From Bog-159 sp963818855 (GTDB lineage Bacteria > Acidobacteriota > Terriglobia > Bryobacterales > Bryobacteraceae): a stretch of DNA of 64,000 bases. The stretch covers positions 558,001 to 622,000 of the forward strand of contig CAWFUH010000017.1 of the NCBI GenBank assembly GCA_963818855.1, written 5' to 3'. The stretch's first letter is position 1, and every line of letters starts with the position of its first letter. The notes below the pieces were generated by a model. That model was given only the letters and a program-made list of their open reading frames with translations. It was not told where the DNA came from and ran no database searches. A program made the translations under genes and the position numbers. Below are positions 36,947 to 44,926 of the stretch, in pieces.

Positions 36947-37594
36947 TCAGCTTTTGCCAAGGAGGAGGCGGAGTCGATCGCGCCAGGAATAGCGCAAGAT
37001 CGTGTGCCGATTCATTCCTTGTAGCACCCAGCCGTCCGGTTCATGTTCAGCTGCACTGATCCGCCGGAAGAATGCCGTGCGAACGGCTACTTCCTCCAAT
37101 ACCACCGATGATTCCCTTTCCAGAAAATGAAACAGTTCGTAAACCGAGGGGATCTGGATGTCGTCGACGATCAGCCATCCTCCATGCCTGATCCTGGGAA
37201 AGAGATAGGCGAACTCGATTTGCGGCAGCGGATAGGCATGCGGTCCGTCCATCAGCACCAAGTCCACCTCACCTTCAAACGAGTACCCAGGCAAGGTGTC
37301 CTTGGTCTCACCCTCGACGAAGATTACGTTTTCGGTTCGGAGATCGCTTTGTTTACGCAGCTCCGTGATGGTCCGGTCCTTGCCTTCGATCGCAAAAGCG
37401 ATGTGGTGATCGCTCGTATGCGATAGAACGATGGTACTGCCGCCGCACCCGGTTTCTACAGAGGACCGGAAAGGACCCCGTTGCAGGATGCCGGAAAGAG
37501 CGGCTGGGGCCATCGCATCCCATGGATGAAAACCGCTGGCAGGCGCTATCAGGTTGGGATCGTGCATCCACTCCCAGTATCCGCTAGCGCCCAA
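36947..37594 (-). CDS. Class I SAM-dependent methyltransferase carried in the IS21-like element, 215 aa
   Basis: The Rossmann-type motifs are SSVETGCGGSTIVLSHTSDH (motif I), HHIAFAIEGKDRTITEL, NVIFVEGETKDTL, then EVDLVLMDGPHAYPLPQIEF and GGWLIVDDIQIPSVYELFHF. This pattern fits the Methyltransf_24-like group. It is the only minus-strand gene in the element and lies between the left end and the structured leader. The substrate is unknown. The second IS21-like element in this window lacks it, so it is cargo acquired by this copy. Confidence 0.75.
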   Translation of the reverse strand: MGASGYWEWMHDPNLIAPASGFHPWDAMAPAALSGILQRGPFRSSVETGCGGSTIVLSHTSDHHIAFAIEGKDRTITELRKQSDLRTENVIFVEGETKDTLPGYSFEGEVDLVLMDGPHAYPLPQIEFAYLFPRIRHGGWLIVDDIQIPSVYELFHFLERESSVVLEEVAVRTAFFRRISAAEHEPDGWVLQGMNRHTILRYSWRDRLRLLLGKS

Positions 37595-37672
37595 CTGGAA
37601 GCGGAAGAAACTGACATCTGGCTATCTCTGCGATAGAGTTGTTGATCTCGTATTGATCCGAAGATCGGCTGC

Positions 37673-37760
37673 GCCCCGGAGAGGAGTGCAATCCCCTCCG
37701 GGGCAGAGCTTCTGGGAGCAATGACCTCCCTGGGGCCCTCCCGAGAGTGCTACAAGCCAT
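37673..37760 (+). other. Conserved structured leader, element 1
   Basis: A strong hairpin is formed by GCCCCGGAG and CTCCGGGGC (37673-37704). It is followed by a smaller one with GGGAG...CTCCC arms (37714-37730) and then CATCCCGAAAATCAA. The same two hairpins and the same trailing motif occur at 44784-44880 in IS21-like element 2 despite different loop and flank sequence. It could be a cis-acting RNA of the cysteine-cluster gene or a DNA site; which one is not shown by the sequence. Confidence 0.55.
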
Positions 37761-37802
37761 CCCGAAAATCAAGAGGGCGGCCGGCGGAGACGGCTGACGC
37801 GC

Positions 37803-38235
37803 CGGCAGCATGGTGCTCCCCGGTCGCGGCGGTGTCTGCTCAAAGGATGTGAGCGGAGCTTTCGGCCACAACGGGCGCGGCAGCGCTATTGCAGCGAGCA
37901 GTGCCGAAAGGCGGCACGGGCGTGGTCGCGGTGGAAGGCCCAGGAGATCTATCGGGCCACGGCGGCGGGCAAACAGCCGCGCAACGGGCAAAGCCGACGC
38001 TACCGGGAGCGCGTCAAGAGCCGAAAACCACCAGTAGACGAGGCCGTTCCGGAGGCCGCGAGGGTAATCACTAAGAAGTTTTTTCGACGCCTGTTGTGAT
38101 CGGCCTGGCTGCTACGCGGGGTTCGTGCGCCAGCGGCGCTCGCCGTCGCAACACTTCTGCTCGCACGAGTGCCGGCGCGCGATGGAGCGCGTCTGGGAAC
38201 GCGAGCGGCACTGGCAACGGACACGCGCCGGTTGA
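37803..38235 (+). CDS. Two-module cysteine-cluster protein, apparent +1 frameshift (element 1)
   Basis: The zero frame reads RRCLLKGCERSFRPQRARQR, YCSEQCRKAARAWSRWKAQE, GNGQSRRYRERVKSRKPP-like text and RVITKKFFRRLL, then stops at 38097. Shifting +1 at the TTTTTT run (38079-38084) opens FFDACCDRPGCYAGFVRQRR, FCSHECRRAMERVWERERHW, ending at 38235. The shifted part matches its counterpart in element 2 mainly through synonymous changes, so it is under protein-level selection. No clear ATG precedes the first module. The cysteines suggest two treble-clef type zinc sites; a DNA- or RNA-binding role is inferred. Confidence 0.6.
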
Positions 38236-38300
38236 GCGGATCCGGCACGCGGCGTTGTATCCAGGCGGTGGGAATGGCGCCGCCAGTTAACCGTGACCTA

Positions 38301-38329
38301 TTGATCGGCGCCGGCCACTGGCTTACATT
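38301..38329 (+). promoter_or_regulatory. Promoter of the ParB-like gene, element 1
   Basis: TTGATC at 38301-38306 and TACATT at 38324-38329 are separated by 17 bp, a good sigma-70 layout. The downstream CAACCTGTC also recurs in element 2. It lies about 30 bp before the GTG start of the ParB-like gene, which has GGAAGGAG as ribosome site. Confidence 0.6.
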
Positions 38330-38358
38330 CAACCTGTCCCGCAAGGAAGGAGACACGG

Positions 38359-39276
38359 GTGCTGCGCTGGGCCGACAACAATCTACTCGATCTGAAGTGG
38401 GAGGAGATCGGCGAACACTACGGACGCTATCGCTTACACGTGCCGGAAGCGGAACGGGCCATGGCGCGGTCGTTGGAGCGCTATGGGCAGTTGTCGCCCG
38501 TCGTCGTGTGCCGGCGCCAGGACCGCTACGAACTGATCGACGGTTTCAAACGCTTGGGCGCCGTACGCGGTCTGGCGCAGATCCCGCGTCTGTCGGCCCG
38601 GCTCATGGAGGCAGATGAGCGTCAGGCGAAGGCGGCCATCTACGGGCTGAATCGCGCTGGGGGCCGGACTCGGGAACTGGAAGAAGCCTGGATCATCCAG
38701 GCGCTGGTGCGGGAAGACGGATTGAGCCAGGTGGAGGTGGCGGAACTGTTGGGACGCCACAAGAGCTGGGTGTGCCGCCGGCTGGCGCTGATCGAGCGGT
38801 TGGGACCGAAGGCGAAAGACGAGCTGCGCGTGGGCCTATTGACGCCCACCGCCGCGCGGCAGATCGTGCGGTTGCCGCAGGGCAACCAGACGGAAGTGCT
38901 GGAAGCCATCCGGCGCGAGGCGCTGTCGAGCGCGGAACTGGGCGGCGTAGTGGACCTGTGGCTGCGATGTTCCGAACGTCGTCAGCAAGAGTATCTCCTG
39001 GCGCATCCTCGCGAAGCGCTTTCGCAGGCCAAGGGCGTGCTCCCCGCGGTGCGCGATCCGCGGCTGAGCGAAGCCGGAAATCAGGTATGGAAGCGTGTCG
39101 GAATGCTGCTGGATGTGCTGGGACGCATGGAAGTGTGGCTGGCGCACCATGGGCGTACCGGGCTGACGCCGGAGGATCGCGTGATCTTGTTACCCCGTTT
39201 CCAAAGGCTGGCGCGGGATGCCGGATCGGTGGCGGCGCTGAGCCGGGACTTCGTCGGCGAACTGGAGCGCGCATGA
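38359..39276 (+). CDS. ParB/Spo0J-like protein upstream of istA (element 1), 305 aa
   Basis: The N-terminal ParB-type domain contains RSLERYGQLSPVVVCRRQDR and YELIDGFKRLGAVRGL, equivalent to the Q.PI.VR...Y.I..G.RR.A box. The next domain has an HTH (GLSQVEVAELLGRHKSWVCR, RLALIERLGPKAKDELRVGL). The GTG start at 38359 has a strong GGAAGGAG site. Its stop overlaps the istA ATG (ATGA), so it is translated with the transposase. Chromosome or plasmid segregation is not implied; a role in target choice, end binding or control of transposition is an inference from position. Confidence 0.8.
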   Translation: MLRWADNNLLDLKWEEIGEHYGRYRLHVPEAERAMARSLERYGQLSPVVVCRRQDRYELIDGFKRLGAVRGLAQIPRLSARLMEADERQAKAAIYGLNRAGGRTRELEEAWIIQALVREDGLSQVEVAELLGRHKSWVCRRLALIERLGPKAKDELRVGLLTPTAARQIVRLPQGNQTEVLEAIRREALSSAELGGVVDLWLRCSERRQQEYLLAHPREALSQAKGVLPAVRDPRLSEAGNQVWKRVGMLLDVLGRMEVWLAHHGRTGLTPEDRVILLPRFQRLARDAGSVAALSRDFVGELERA

Positions 39277-40811
39277 AGGAATCGACGCGCAACGAGGTCG
39301 TCCGCTTGCACTACGGAGGCGCTTCGCAGCGCCGCATCGCAAAACTGCTGGGAGTCGCCCGCAAGAGCGTGGCCCGCGTGCTGGTGGGGCACGAACAACA
39401 CAGAGCAGAACCGGTGGAAGAGGAGCACCCGCGACGGGCGAGCGTGCTGGACCCATTCGCCGACCACATTGCACAACTGCTGGAGCGCTATCCGAACATC
39501 ACGGCGGTTCGCCTGCATGAGGAGTTGTGCCGGCTGGGTTTCCAAGGCCGCTACACGATCGTGCGGGAGCGACTGCGTGTGCTCCGGCCGCACGCACCGA
39601 AACTGCCCGTGCGGCGATTCGAGACAGCTCCAGGAGTGCAATCACAGATGGATTATTCGCCGTACGATATCTCTTTCACGGCCGAGGGGCGTCGCCGGGT
39701 GCATGCCTTCAGCTACATTCTTGCTTACTCCCGCCGCCAGTACGTGCGGTTTGTGGAGACGCAGGACTTTGCCACCACGATCCGGGAACATGTGCGTGCC
39801 TTCGAATACTTCGGCGGCCTGTGCGCCACCTGCCTATACGACAACATGAAAGTGGTGGTGACTGGCTATGACGGCGACCAGCCGATTTACAACACCCGGT
39901 TCCTGTCTTTCGCCACGCACTACGGTTATCAACCTTGGGCATGCCGCCCCCACCGTCCGCAAACGAAAGGTAAAGTGGAACGGCCATTTGCCTACCTGGA
40001 ATCCAACCTGCTCAACGGCCGCACATTCACTTCGCTGGAGCACCTCAACGAGACCGCGGCGCTCTGGCTTGCCGACATCGCTGACGTGCATCTACACCGG
40101 GAAACTAAGCGCCGGCCCATCGATCTCTACCAAGAAGAGAAACCGCATCTGCTGAGTTTGCCGGCGCGGGCCTACGACACCGCCCAGGTTTTCTACCGGA
40201 CGGTAAATCCGGAAGGTCATGTGGCGTACCTGCAGAACTTCTACTCCGTGCCGTGGCAGCGCATTGGAGAACTGCTGCCGGTGCGCATCACCGAGAAGGA
40301 ACTGATCGTCTACGGCCCCGACGTGAAGGAGATCGCCCGGCATGAGTTGTACCCATCCGGAATCAGTGGAGAGAAGCGCAGTCTTCCCGATCATGCTCCC
40401 GGACGCGATCACCATCAGAAATACGAGTTGCTGAAACAGCGGTTTGCGGAGTTCGGAGCGGAGGGAGTCCTGTTCCTGGACGAACTGGTCCGCACCAGGC
40501 GCCGTGGTAAAGATGAAGCCGGGCGCGTGCTGGGCCTGCTTGCCACATACCACCGCGAGGACCTGGCGCGCGCACTTCAGCGCGCCGTCCGTTACCGCGC
40601 TTTCTCCTGGTCCGCGGTGGAGCGGATCCTGGCGGCGCAAGCACGTCCCCGATCCGGCTGGGAATCACTGCAGGCCGAGGCGCAGGACCAACTCGACGAG
40701 ATCCTCCGGCAGTCTCCCGTATCCACTCGCTCCACGGCGGAGTATCAGGCGCTGCTGGAAGAAACGGTGACCCACGATGAAACCGATGAAAACGACGATC
40801 CCTCTGCGTGA
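39273..40811 (+). CDS. istA: IS21 family transposase IstA (element 1), 512 aa
   Basis: The ATG at 39273 overlaps the ParB-like stop. The N-terminal HTH is RNEVVRLHYGGASQRRIAKL. The integrase core has the DDE residues in VQSQMDYSPYDISFT, ATCLYDNMKVVVTGYDGD and TKGKVERPFAYLESNLLNGR. A C-terminal region FYRTVNPEGHVAYLQNFYSV completes it. Length is normal. A longer open frame back to 38772 is only the antisense-free shadow of the ParB-like gene. The gene appears intact. Confidence 0.92.
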   Translation: MKESTRNEVVRLHYGGASQRRIAKLLGVARKSVARVLVGHEQHRAEPVEEEHPRRASVLDPFADHIAQLLERYPNITAVRLHEELCRLGFQGRYTIVRERLRVLRPHAPKLPVRRFETAPGVQSQMDYSPYDISFTAEGRRRVHAFSYILAYSRRQYVRFVETQDFATTIREHVRAFEYFGGLCATCLYDNMKVVVTGYDGDQPIYNTRFLSFATHYGYQPWACRPHRPQTKGKVERPFAYLESNLLNGRTFTSLEHLNETAALWLADIADVHLHRETKRRPIDLYQEEKPHLLSLPARAYDTAQVFYRTVNPEGHVAYLQNFYSVPWQRIGELLPVRITEKELIVYGPDVKEIARHELYPSGISGEKRSLPDHAPGRDHHQKYELLKQRFAEFGAEGVLFLDELVRTRRRGKDEAGRVLGLLATYHREDLARALQRAVRYRAFSWSAVERILAAQARPRSGWESLQAEAQDQLDEILRQSPVSTRSTAEYQALLEETVTHDETDENDDPSA

Positions 40812-41565
40812 CCGGTGTTTGAGTCACTGCGCGACGCTGGGGATTCCGCTGGAAGGCGCATCGCTCGACGAGGTACTGTCCAGGGCGGAGAGAGAGAACT
40901 TCTCTCATCTGCACTTCCTCGACCTGCTATTGGGAACGCAGGCCGCCGCGCGCCGGGAACGCGCCGTCGCGCGGCGGATCCGGGAAGCTCGCTTTGCGGA
41001 CAGCAAGACCTTGGAGGGGTTCGACTGGCAGTTCAATCCCAAAGCTTTCGACCGCGTGCAGATCGAGGAGCTGGCCACCGGCGATTTCATCCGGCGCTGC
41101 AACAACCTGATCATGGTCGGCTGGAGCGGGATCGGAAAGAGTCACATTATTCAGGCCTTGGGGCAGAAGGTCTGCGTCCAGGGTTACCGCGTTGTGTACC
41201 GTACGTCCGCCGAGTTACTCTCCGACCTAACGGCTTCACTCGCCGACAAAACGCTTCCCGCACGTCTGCGCTATTACGCGCGGCCGGATTTTTTGATTGT
41301 CGATGAATTCGGGTTCGACCGCATCGAACGGACCGAGTGCGCGCAGGCGGCCCACTTGCTCTACAAGATCATCGCCTCACGCAGTCAGAAGCGCTCCACC
41401 GCGCTGGTGACCAACGTGGACTTCGACAAATGGGGAGAGTATCTGGTCGATGGCCCGCTGGCGATGGCGCTCCTCGACCGCCTGGTCGAAAGAGCGATCA
41501 TCCTCAAGATCAAAGGCAAGACTTACCGTACCCCTCTGGTCAAAAGCGACGACAAGCTGGCCTGA
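40777..41565 (+). CDS. istB: IS21 family ATPase IstB (element 1), 262 aa
   Basis: The AAA+ domain has Walker A GWSGIGKSH and Walker B FLIVDEFGFDRIE, plus the sensor stretch RSTALVTNVDFDKWGEYLVD. The N-terminal GASLDEVLSRAERENFSHLH helices are typical of IstB. The start may be the second Met (40789). It overlaps the end of istA by about 35 bp. IstB assembles on target DNA and recruits IstA. Walker A has Ser-Gly-Ile where many relatives have a Pro/Thr, a mild variation. Confidence 0.9.
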   Translation: MKPMKTTIPLRDRCLSHCATLGIPLEGASLDEVLSRAERENFSHLHFLDLLLGTQAAARRERAVARRIREARFADSKTLEGFDWQFNPKAFDRVQIEELATGDFIRRCNNLIMVGWSGIGKSHIIQALGQKVCVQGYRVVYRTSAELLSDLTASLADKTLPARLRYYARPDFLIVDEFGFDRIERTECAQAAHLLYKIIASRSQKRSTALVTNVDFDKWGEYLVDGPLAMALLDRLVERAIILKIKGKTYRTPLVKSDDKLA

Positions 41566-41681
41566 GAGAGGAAGCAGTCAGCTTCTTCCCTATTTCTGCG
41601 CCCACCGCAGGCCAGAGCGTAACCCCACACCTGGCTCCCTCTCGACCGCCAAACTGGTACCCTCTTTCGCCGCCACCGACA

Positions 41682-43707
41682 CGAGAGCACCAAACGTCAA
41701 TACGCACTGCGTAGTCGCGCCGTCGCGCTCGGCTGGCGAGAGGAACAGATTATCGTCATCGACAACGACCAGGGTGAGTCCGGCGCGTCAGCAGCCTGGC
41801 GGAAAGGCTTTCAGCAGCTGGTCACTGATGTAGGCATGGGGCATGCCGGCATCGTGATGGGCCTTGAGGTCTCCCGCTTGGCAAGAAACAATGCCGACTG
41901 GCATCGGCTGCTGGAGATCTGCGCGCTCACCGACACATTGATCCTCGACGAGGACGGCGTCTACGATCCTGCGAGCTTCAACGACCGGCTCCTACTTGGG
42001 CTCAAAGGAACCATGAGTGAAGCTGAGCTGCATGTCCTCAAAGCCAGATTGCGCGGCGGCATCCTCAACAAAGTGCGCCGCGGCGAGTATCGTTGCCCGT
42101 TACCCACAGGCTTCGTCTACGACGACGTTGGCAACGTGGTCCTTGATCCCGACGCACAGGTCCGGGAGGCTATCACTTATTTCTTCGAAACCTTCTCGCG
42201 CGTTGGCTCGGCAAGCCAGACGGTGAAAGTGTTTCGGACGGAGGGCCTTGTTTTCCCATCCCGACTCCGCATCGGCGACAGGACTGTTTTTCGGCCGCTG
42301 ACGGCATCGGCGGCGATGCGCACACTGAACAATCCGCGATATGCGGGCGCGTATGTGTACGGACGTCGGCGATATCGGCGCGCCGCTGATGGCAAGAAGA
42401 CAATCCAGCGAAAACGCGAGCAGGATGACTGGCTCGCTTGCATTCCAAACGCGCATCCCGGGTACATCGGTTGGGAGTGTTTTCAGGAGAACCTGAAGAT
42501 CCTCGAGACTAACGGTCGTCCATACGAAGTGGCGCGTGCATCGCCGCCGCGAGAAGGCGCGGCTCTATTGCAAGGACGGGCCGTATGCGGTCGTTGTGGA
42601 AGGCACTTCCGTGTCCGATATGTGACCCGCCGGGGCAGGCAGGAGGCCTGGTATGTCTGCGACCGCGGGCACACCAGTCGTGGCGAGCCGAACTGCCAGT
42701 CGATCTCAGCAAAGCCCATTGATCAGGCCATTGGAACGCTCGTGACCGAGAGCATGACTCCCGCAGCTGTCGAACTGGCTCTGGAAATCCGGCGAGAGAT
42801 CGAGGCTCGGTACGAGGAGGCCGATCAGTTGCGCTGCCGCGCCGTTCAGCGAGCTCAGATCGAAGCTGACCTCGCGCAGCGCCGATTTATGCTGGTTGAT
42901 CCGAATAACCGTCTCGTCGCCGACACCCTAGAGAGCGAATGGAACAATAGGCTACGCGCGCTGGCCAAGGCGCGCGAGGAGCGAGAGCACGCGCGACAGC
43001 GGGACCAACTCATCGTTGACGATGCGGTCCGCCAGCGGTTAGTGGCCATGACGGCGGATTTCCGGAAGCTCTGGGATGATGCGGGCACGCCGAACCGCGA
43101 ACGCAAGCGGCTGCTCGACTACATCATCGAGGATGCCACGCTGATTAAGATCCGGGCAGAACGCGTTACGCGAATCCACGTGCGATTCAAAGGTGGCAAG
43201 ACTGAAACGCTCACAACGCTGAACCCCAAATCATCCGCGCAACAAATCCAGACGCCTTCCGAAGTCGTCGAGTTAGTCGACAAACTTCTCGATGACCACA
43301 CCTACTCTGAAATCGCGGACATTCTCAACGAACAAGGACTTCACCCTGGCGGGTCGGCTCGACCAGGCCGGAGCGATGCTCGCTTCACCGCCCTGCGCGT
43401 TGCGTATCTGGTCCACGAATACAATCTACGGCTTCGCTGCGATCGACTTCGCGATCGCGGAATGCTGACCAAGAGCGAGGCGGCCGCGCGCCTTGGCATC
43501 CACGAGGAAACAGTCGTCCGCTGGGCAAAATACGGACTTGTTACCAGGCATGCGTACAATGGCCACGCCTGGCTGTACGAACTGCCAGATCCGAACATGC
43601 CTGTTAAGCATTCCAGCCGCTGGGACCGGCTCGTTGATCGATCGCCGGCCGTCAAATCAGCCATGGCGTCAAGACCCGCCACTCCAAACGAAAGAGGTGT
43701 AGTATGA
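41682..43707 (+). pseudogene. Large serine recombinase, C-terminal part
   Basis: After the duplicated CGAGAG the frame reads STKRQYALRSRAVALGWREE and IIVIDNDQGESGASAAWRKG, VMGLEVSRLARNNADWHRLL, then ILDEDGVYDPASFNDRLLLG. This is the resolvase catalytic domain, followed by the recombinase domain (ETFSRVGSASQTVKVFRTEG) and a zinc-ribbon (CGRCGRHF...YVCDRG). A long coiled-coil region and a DNA-binding tail end at 43707. Before insertion the protein was 706 residues. An internal ATG at 41836 could not restore the catalytic Ser. Confidence 0.85.
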
Positions 43708-43717
43708 AGAGCATTAG

Positions 43718-43923
43718 TTCTGCGCCAGCCAGAACCCCTGCCCGTCATAGACTAAAATGCGGATCGAGGTCCCACGCCGGCTGCGGAAAACAAACAAGCC
43801 GCCGGAAAAGGGATCGGCCTGAAGCTTCTCCTGGCACAGCCGCGCCAGGGAATCGATACCTTTCCTTCCATCGACTGCCTCGATCGCTACCAGGATGCGC
43901 ATCTGTGGCGTGATCTGAATCAC
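43718..43923 (-). pseudogene. tnpB: IS66 accessory protein TnpB, N-terminal fragment
   Basis: The GTG start at 43923 overlaps the tnpA stop (GTGA). The text is VIQITPQMRILVAIEAVDGR, KGIDSLARLCQEKLQADPFS, GGLFVFRSRRGTSIRILVYD and GQGFWLAQ, the standard first two thirds of IS66 TnpB. It is cut at TTCT by the serine-recombinase element; the tail is at 35322-35467. As it stands the frame ends two codons after the breakpoint. Confidence 0.88.
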
Positions 43924-44318
43924 GCCGGCTCCCACAACACGCGGCTGAGTCCAGTCAGGTCCGGTGCTGTGGCCCCTTTCCACTGGATGCGCATCTTGCC
44001 GCGGGGTCCTTCCAACTCAATCAGGCACTCGGCGGAACCAACGGCCTGGGGTGGCATCAGTTCCAAAAACGTTGCCGGCGCCACCGTCGACCGCACTGGC
44101 GCGGGGCTGGTCTCCGCTATCCGTTTGAGCTTGCCGTATTCCAGGTGTAGGGCCTTGGCCGCGCGGAAAATCCCATGCTCCCGGGCCGCTTCCGCCGCTT
44201 CCGCCCACAACGGCTCTGGGATCGGCAAGCGAGCTTTGTGTCCTTTTCGCCAACGCTCGAAACGTCGGCAGACCCTCCGCATGCCGACGGGAATCTCAAA
44301 TGGTTCTTTGGCAGCCAT
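43920..44318 (-). CDS. tnpA: IS66 accessory protein TnpA, 132 aa
   Basis: The ATG at 44318 follows GGAGGACC. The conserved block is AEAAREHGIFRAAKALHLEY and GKLKRIAE, typical of the TnpA helper with its helix-turn-helix, and the C-terminal part ECLIELEGPRGKMRIQWKGA is also family-like. It is the first gene of the IS66-like element now spread over 31.9-44.3 kb. It appears intact, but its partners tnpB and tnpC are broken. Confidence 0.8.
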   Translation of the reverse strand: MAAKEPFEIPVGMRRVCRRFERWRKGHKARLPIPEPLWAEAAEAAREHGIFRAAKALHLEYGKLKRIAETSPAPVRSTVAPATFLELMPPQAVGSAECLIELEGPRGKMRIQWKGATAPDLTGLSRVLWEPA

Positions 44319-44783
44319 GGCCGGTCCTCCTCGCCCTGCAGGGCGTAAGACCGACGTTATCAATTACAGGTCAGCGCAGTCATGCAAGCTTACCGGAACC
44401 TCACGTATTCGGTAGACCTTGAGGACCGGCGATGCGCGTGGAATCACCCCGCTGCAAAAGCTGCATCGCCTCCATGTTCAGAGAAGTAGAGTGATATAAA
44501 ATATCCTCCTCCTTCACCTCGCCAGAAGCCTCCCCGTCGCTCCATCTAACTGGCGCTCGTGACGAGTGGCCTGAGCAGAAGACGGATCGGATTGAACGAG
44601 TTCACATAGTTCTTATCGGCAACGAATCCCTGGCTCTTCGGCGCGCGGCAAAAATGACCCACCCGTACTTTCCAATGATGACCCAGGCGGGCGGTAGCTG
44701 AGGCCATCGCCGGGAATAGTGGCGCCCGCGAGATTCCAACGGCAGGTTCAGTTACCTTGTTGATTTGTAATTGAGCCGGAGGT
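44319..44783. other. Non-coding interval between the IS66-like and second IS21-like elements
   Basis: I see no supported gene here. It should contain the outer end of the IS66-like element and the left end of IS21-like element 2. Near 44635-44700 the text GCGGCAAAAATGACCCACCC followed by ATGATGACCCAGGCGGG looks like subterminal repeats of an IS21 end, but no exact boundary or target duplication could be fixed. Confidence 0.4.
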
Positions 44784-44880
44784 TTGCGCCCCGGAGGGGA
44801 GATGGTCCCCTCCAGGACAGGAGCTTCTGGGAGTCATCACCTCCCATGGGCCCTTTCGAGAATCCTACAGTCCATCCCGA
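44784..44880 (+). other. Conserved structured leader, element 2
   Basis: The hairpin CCGGAGGGGA...TCCCCTCC (about 44790-44813) is followed by a GGGAG...CTCCC hairpin (44830-44844) and then CATCCCGAAAATCAA. This matches the leader of element 1 at 37673-37760 in order, spacing and arm sequence. In this copy the region is also open in the frame of the downstream cysteine-cluster gene, but in element 1 that frame has a TGA, so conservation is unlikely to be purely protein-coding. Confidence 0.55.
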
Positions 44881-44926
44881 AAATCAAGCGGCTAGCCGGC
44901 GGAAGCGATTGGCGCCTCGGCCGCGC

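Larger units (their letters stand above)
36805..41681 (+). mobile_element. IS21-like element 1 with ParB-like and methyltransferase cargo
   Basis: It is flanked by a 6-bp direct duplication CGAGAG (36799-36804 and 41682-41687). The ends are TGTTAGCGGCGGCTGGGG at the left and TTTCGCCGCCACCGACA at the right, related as inverted repeats with 5'-TG...CA-3' termini. GGTACC/GGGACC-type subterminal motifs recur near both ends, as in IS21 multiple end repeats. Its 4877 bp are long for the family because of cargo: a methyltransferase (-), a cysteine-cluster protein and a ParB-like protein upstream of istA and istB. Confidence 0.88.
35468..43717 (+). mobile_element. Serine-recombinase element integrated in tnpB
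   Basis: Both ends fall inside the IS66 tnpB gene, at a shared TTCT (35464-35467 and 43718-43721). It encodes a DUF5372-like protein, a helix-turn-helix protein, a small ORF and a large serine recombinase, all on the plus strand and partly overlapping. An IS21-like element (36805-41681) has since jumped into the recombinase. A 4-bp common core fits serine-recombinase integration better than a transposase target duplication, although the mechanism is inferred. Confidence 0.75.

Noticed and set aside
38772..39272. Upstream extension of istA to a 679-residue frame
   Set aside because: The extension is the shadow of the ParB-like gene in another frame; the ATG at 39273 overlaps the ParB-like stop and starts with the normal IstA HTH.
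38359..39276. Plasmid or chromosome partition locus
   Set aside because: No parA or parS-like repeats are nearby; the ParB-like gene is fused by overlap to istA inside a delimited transposon.
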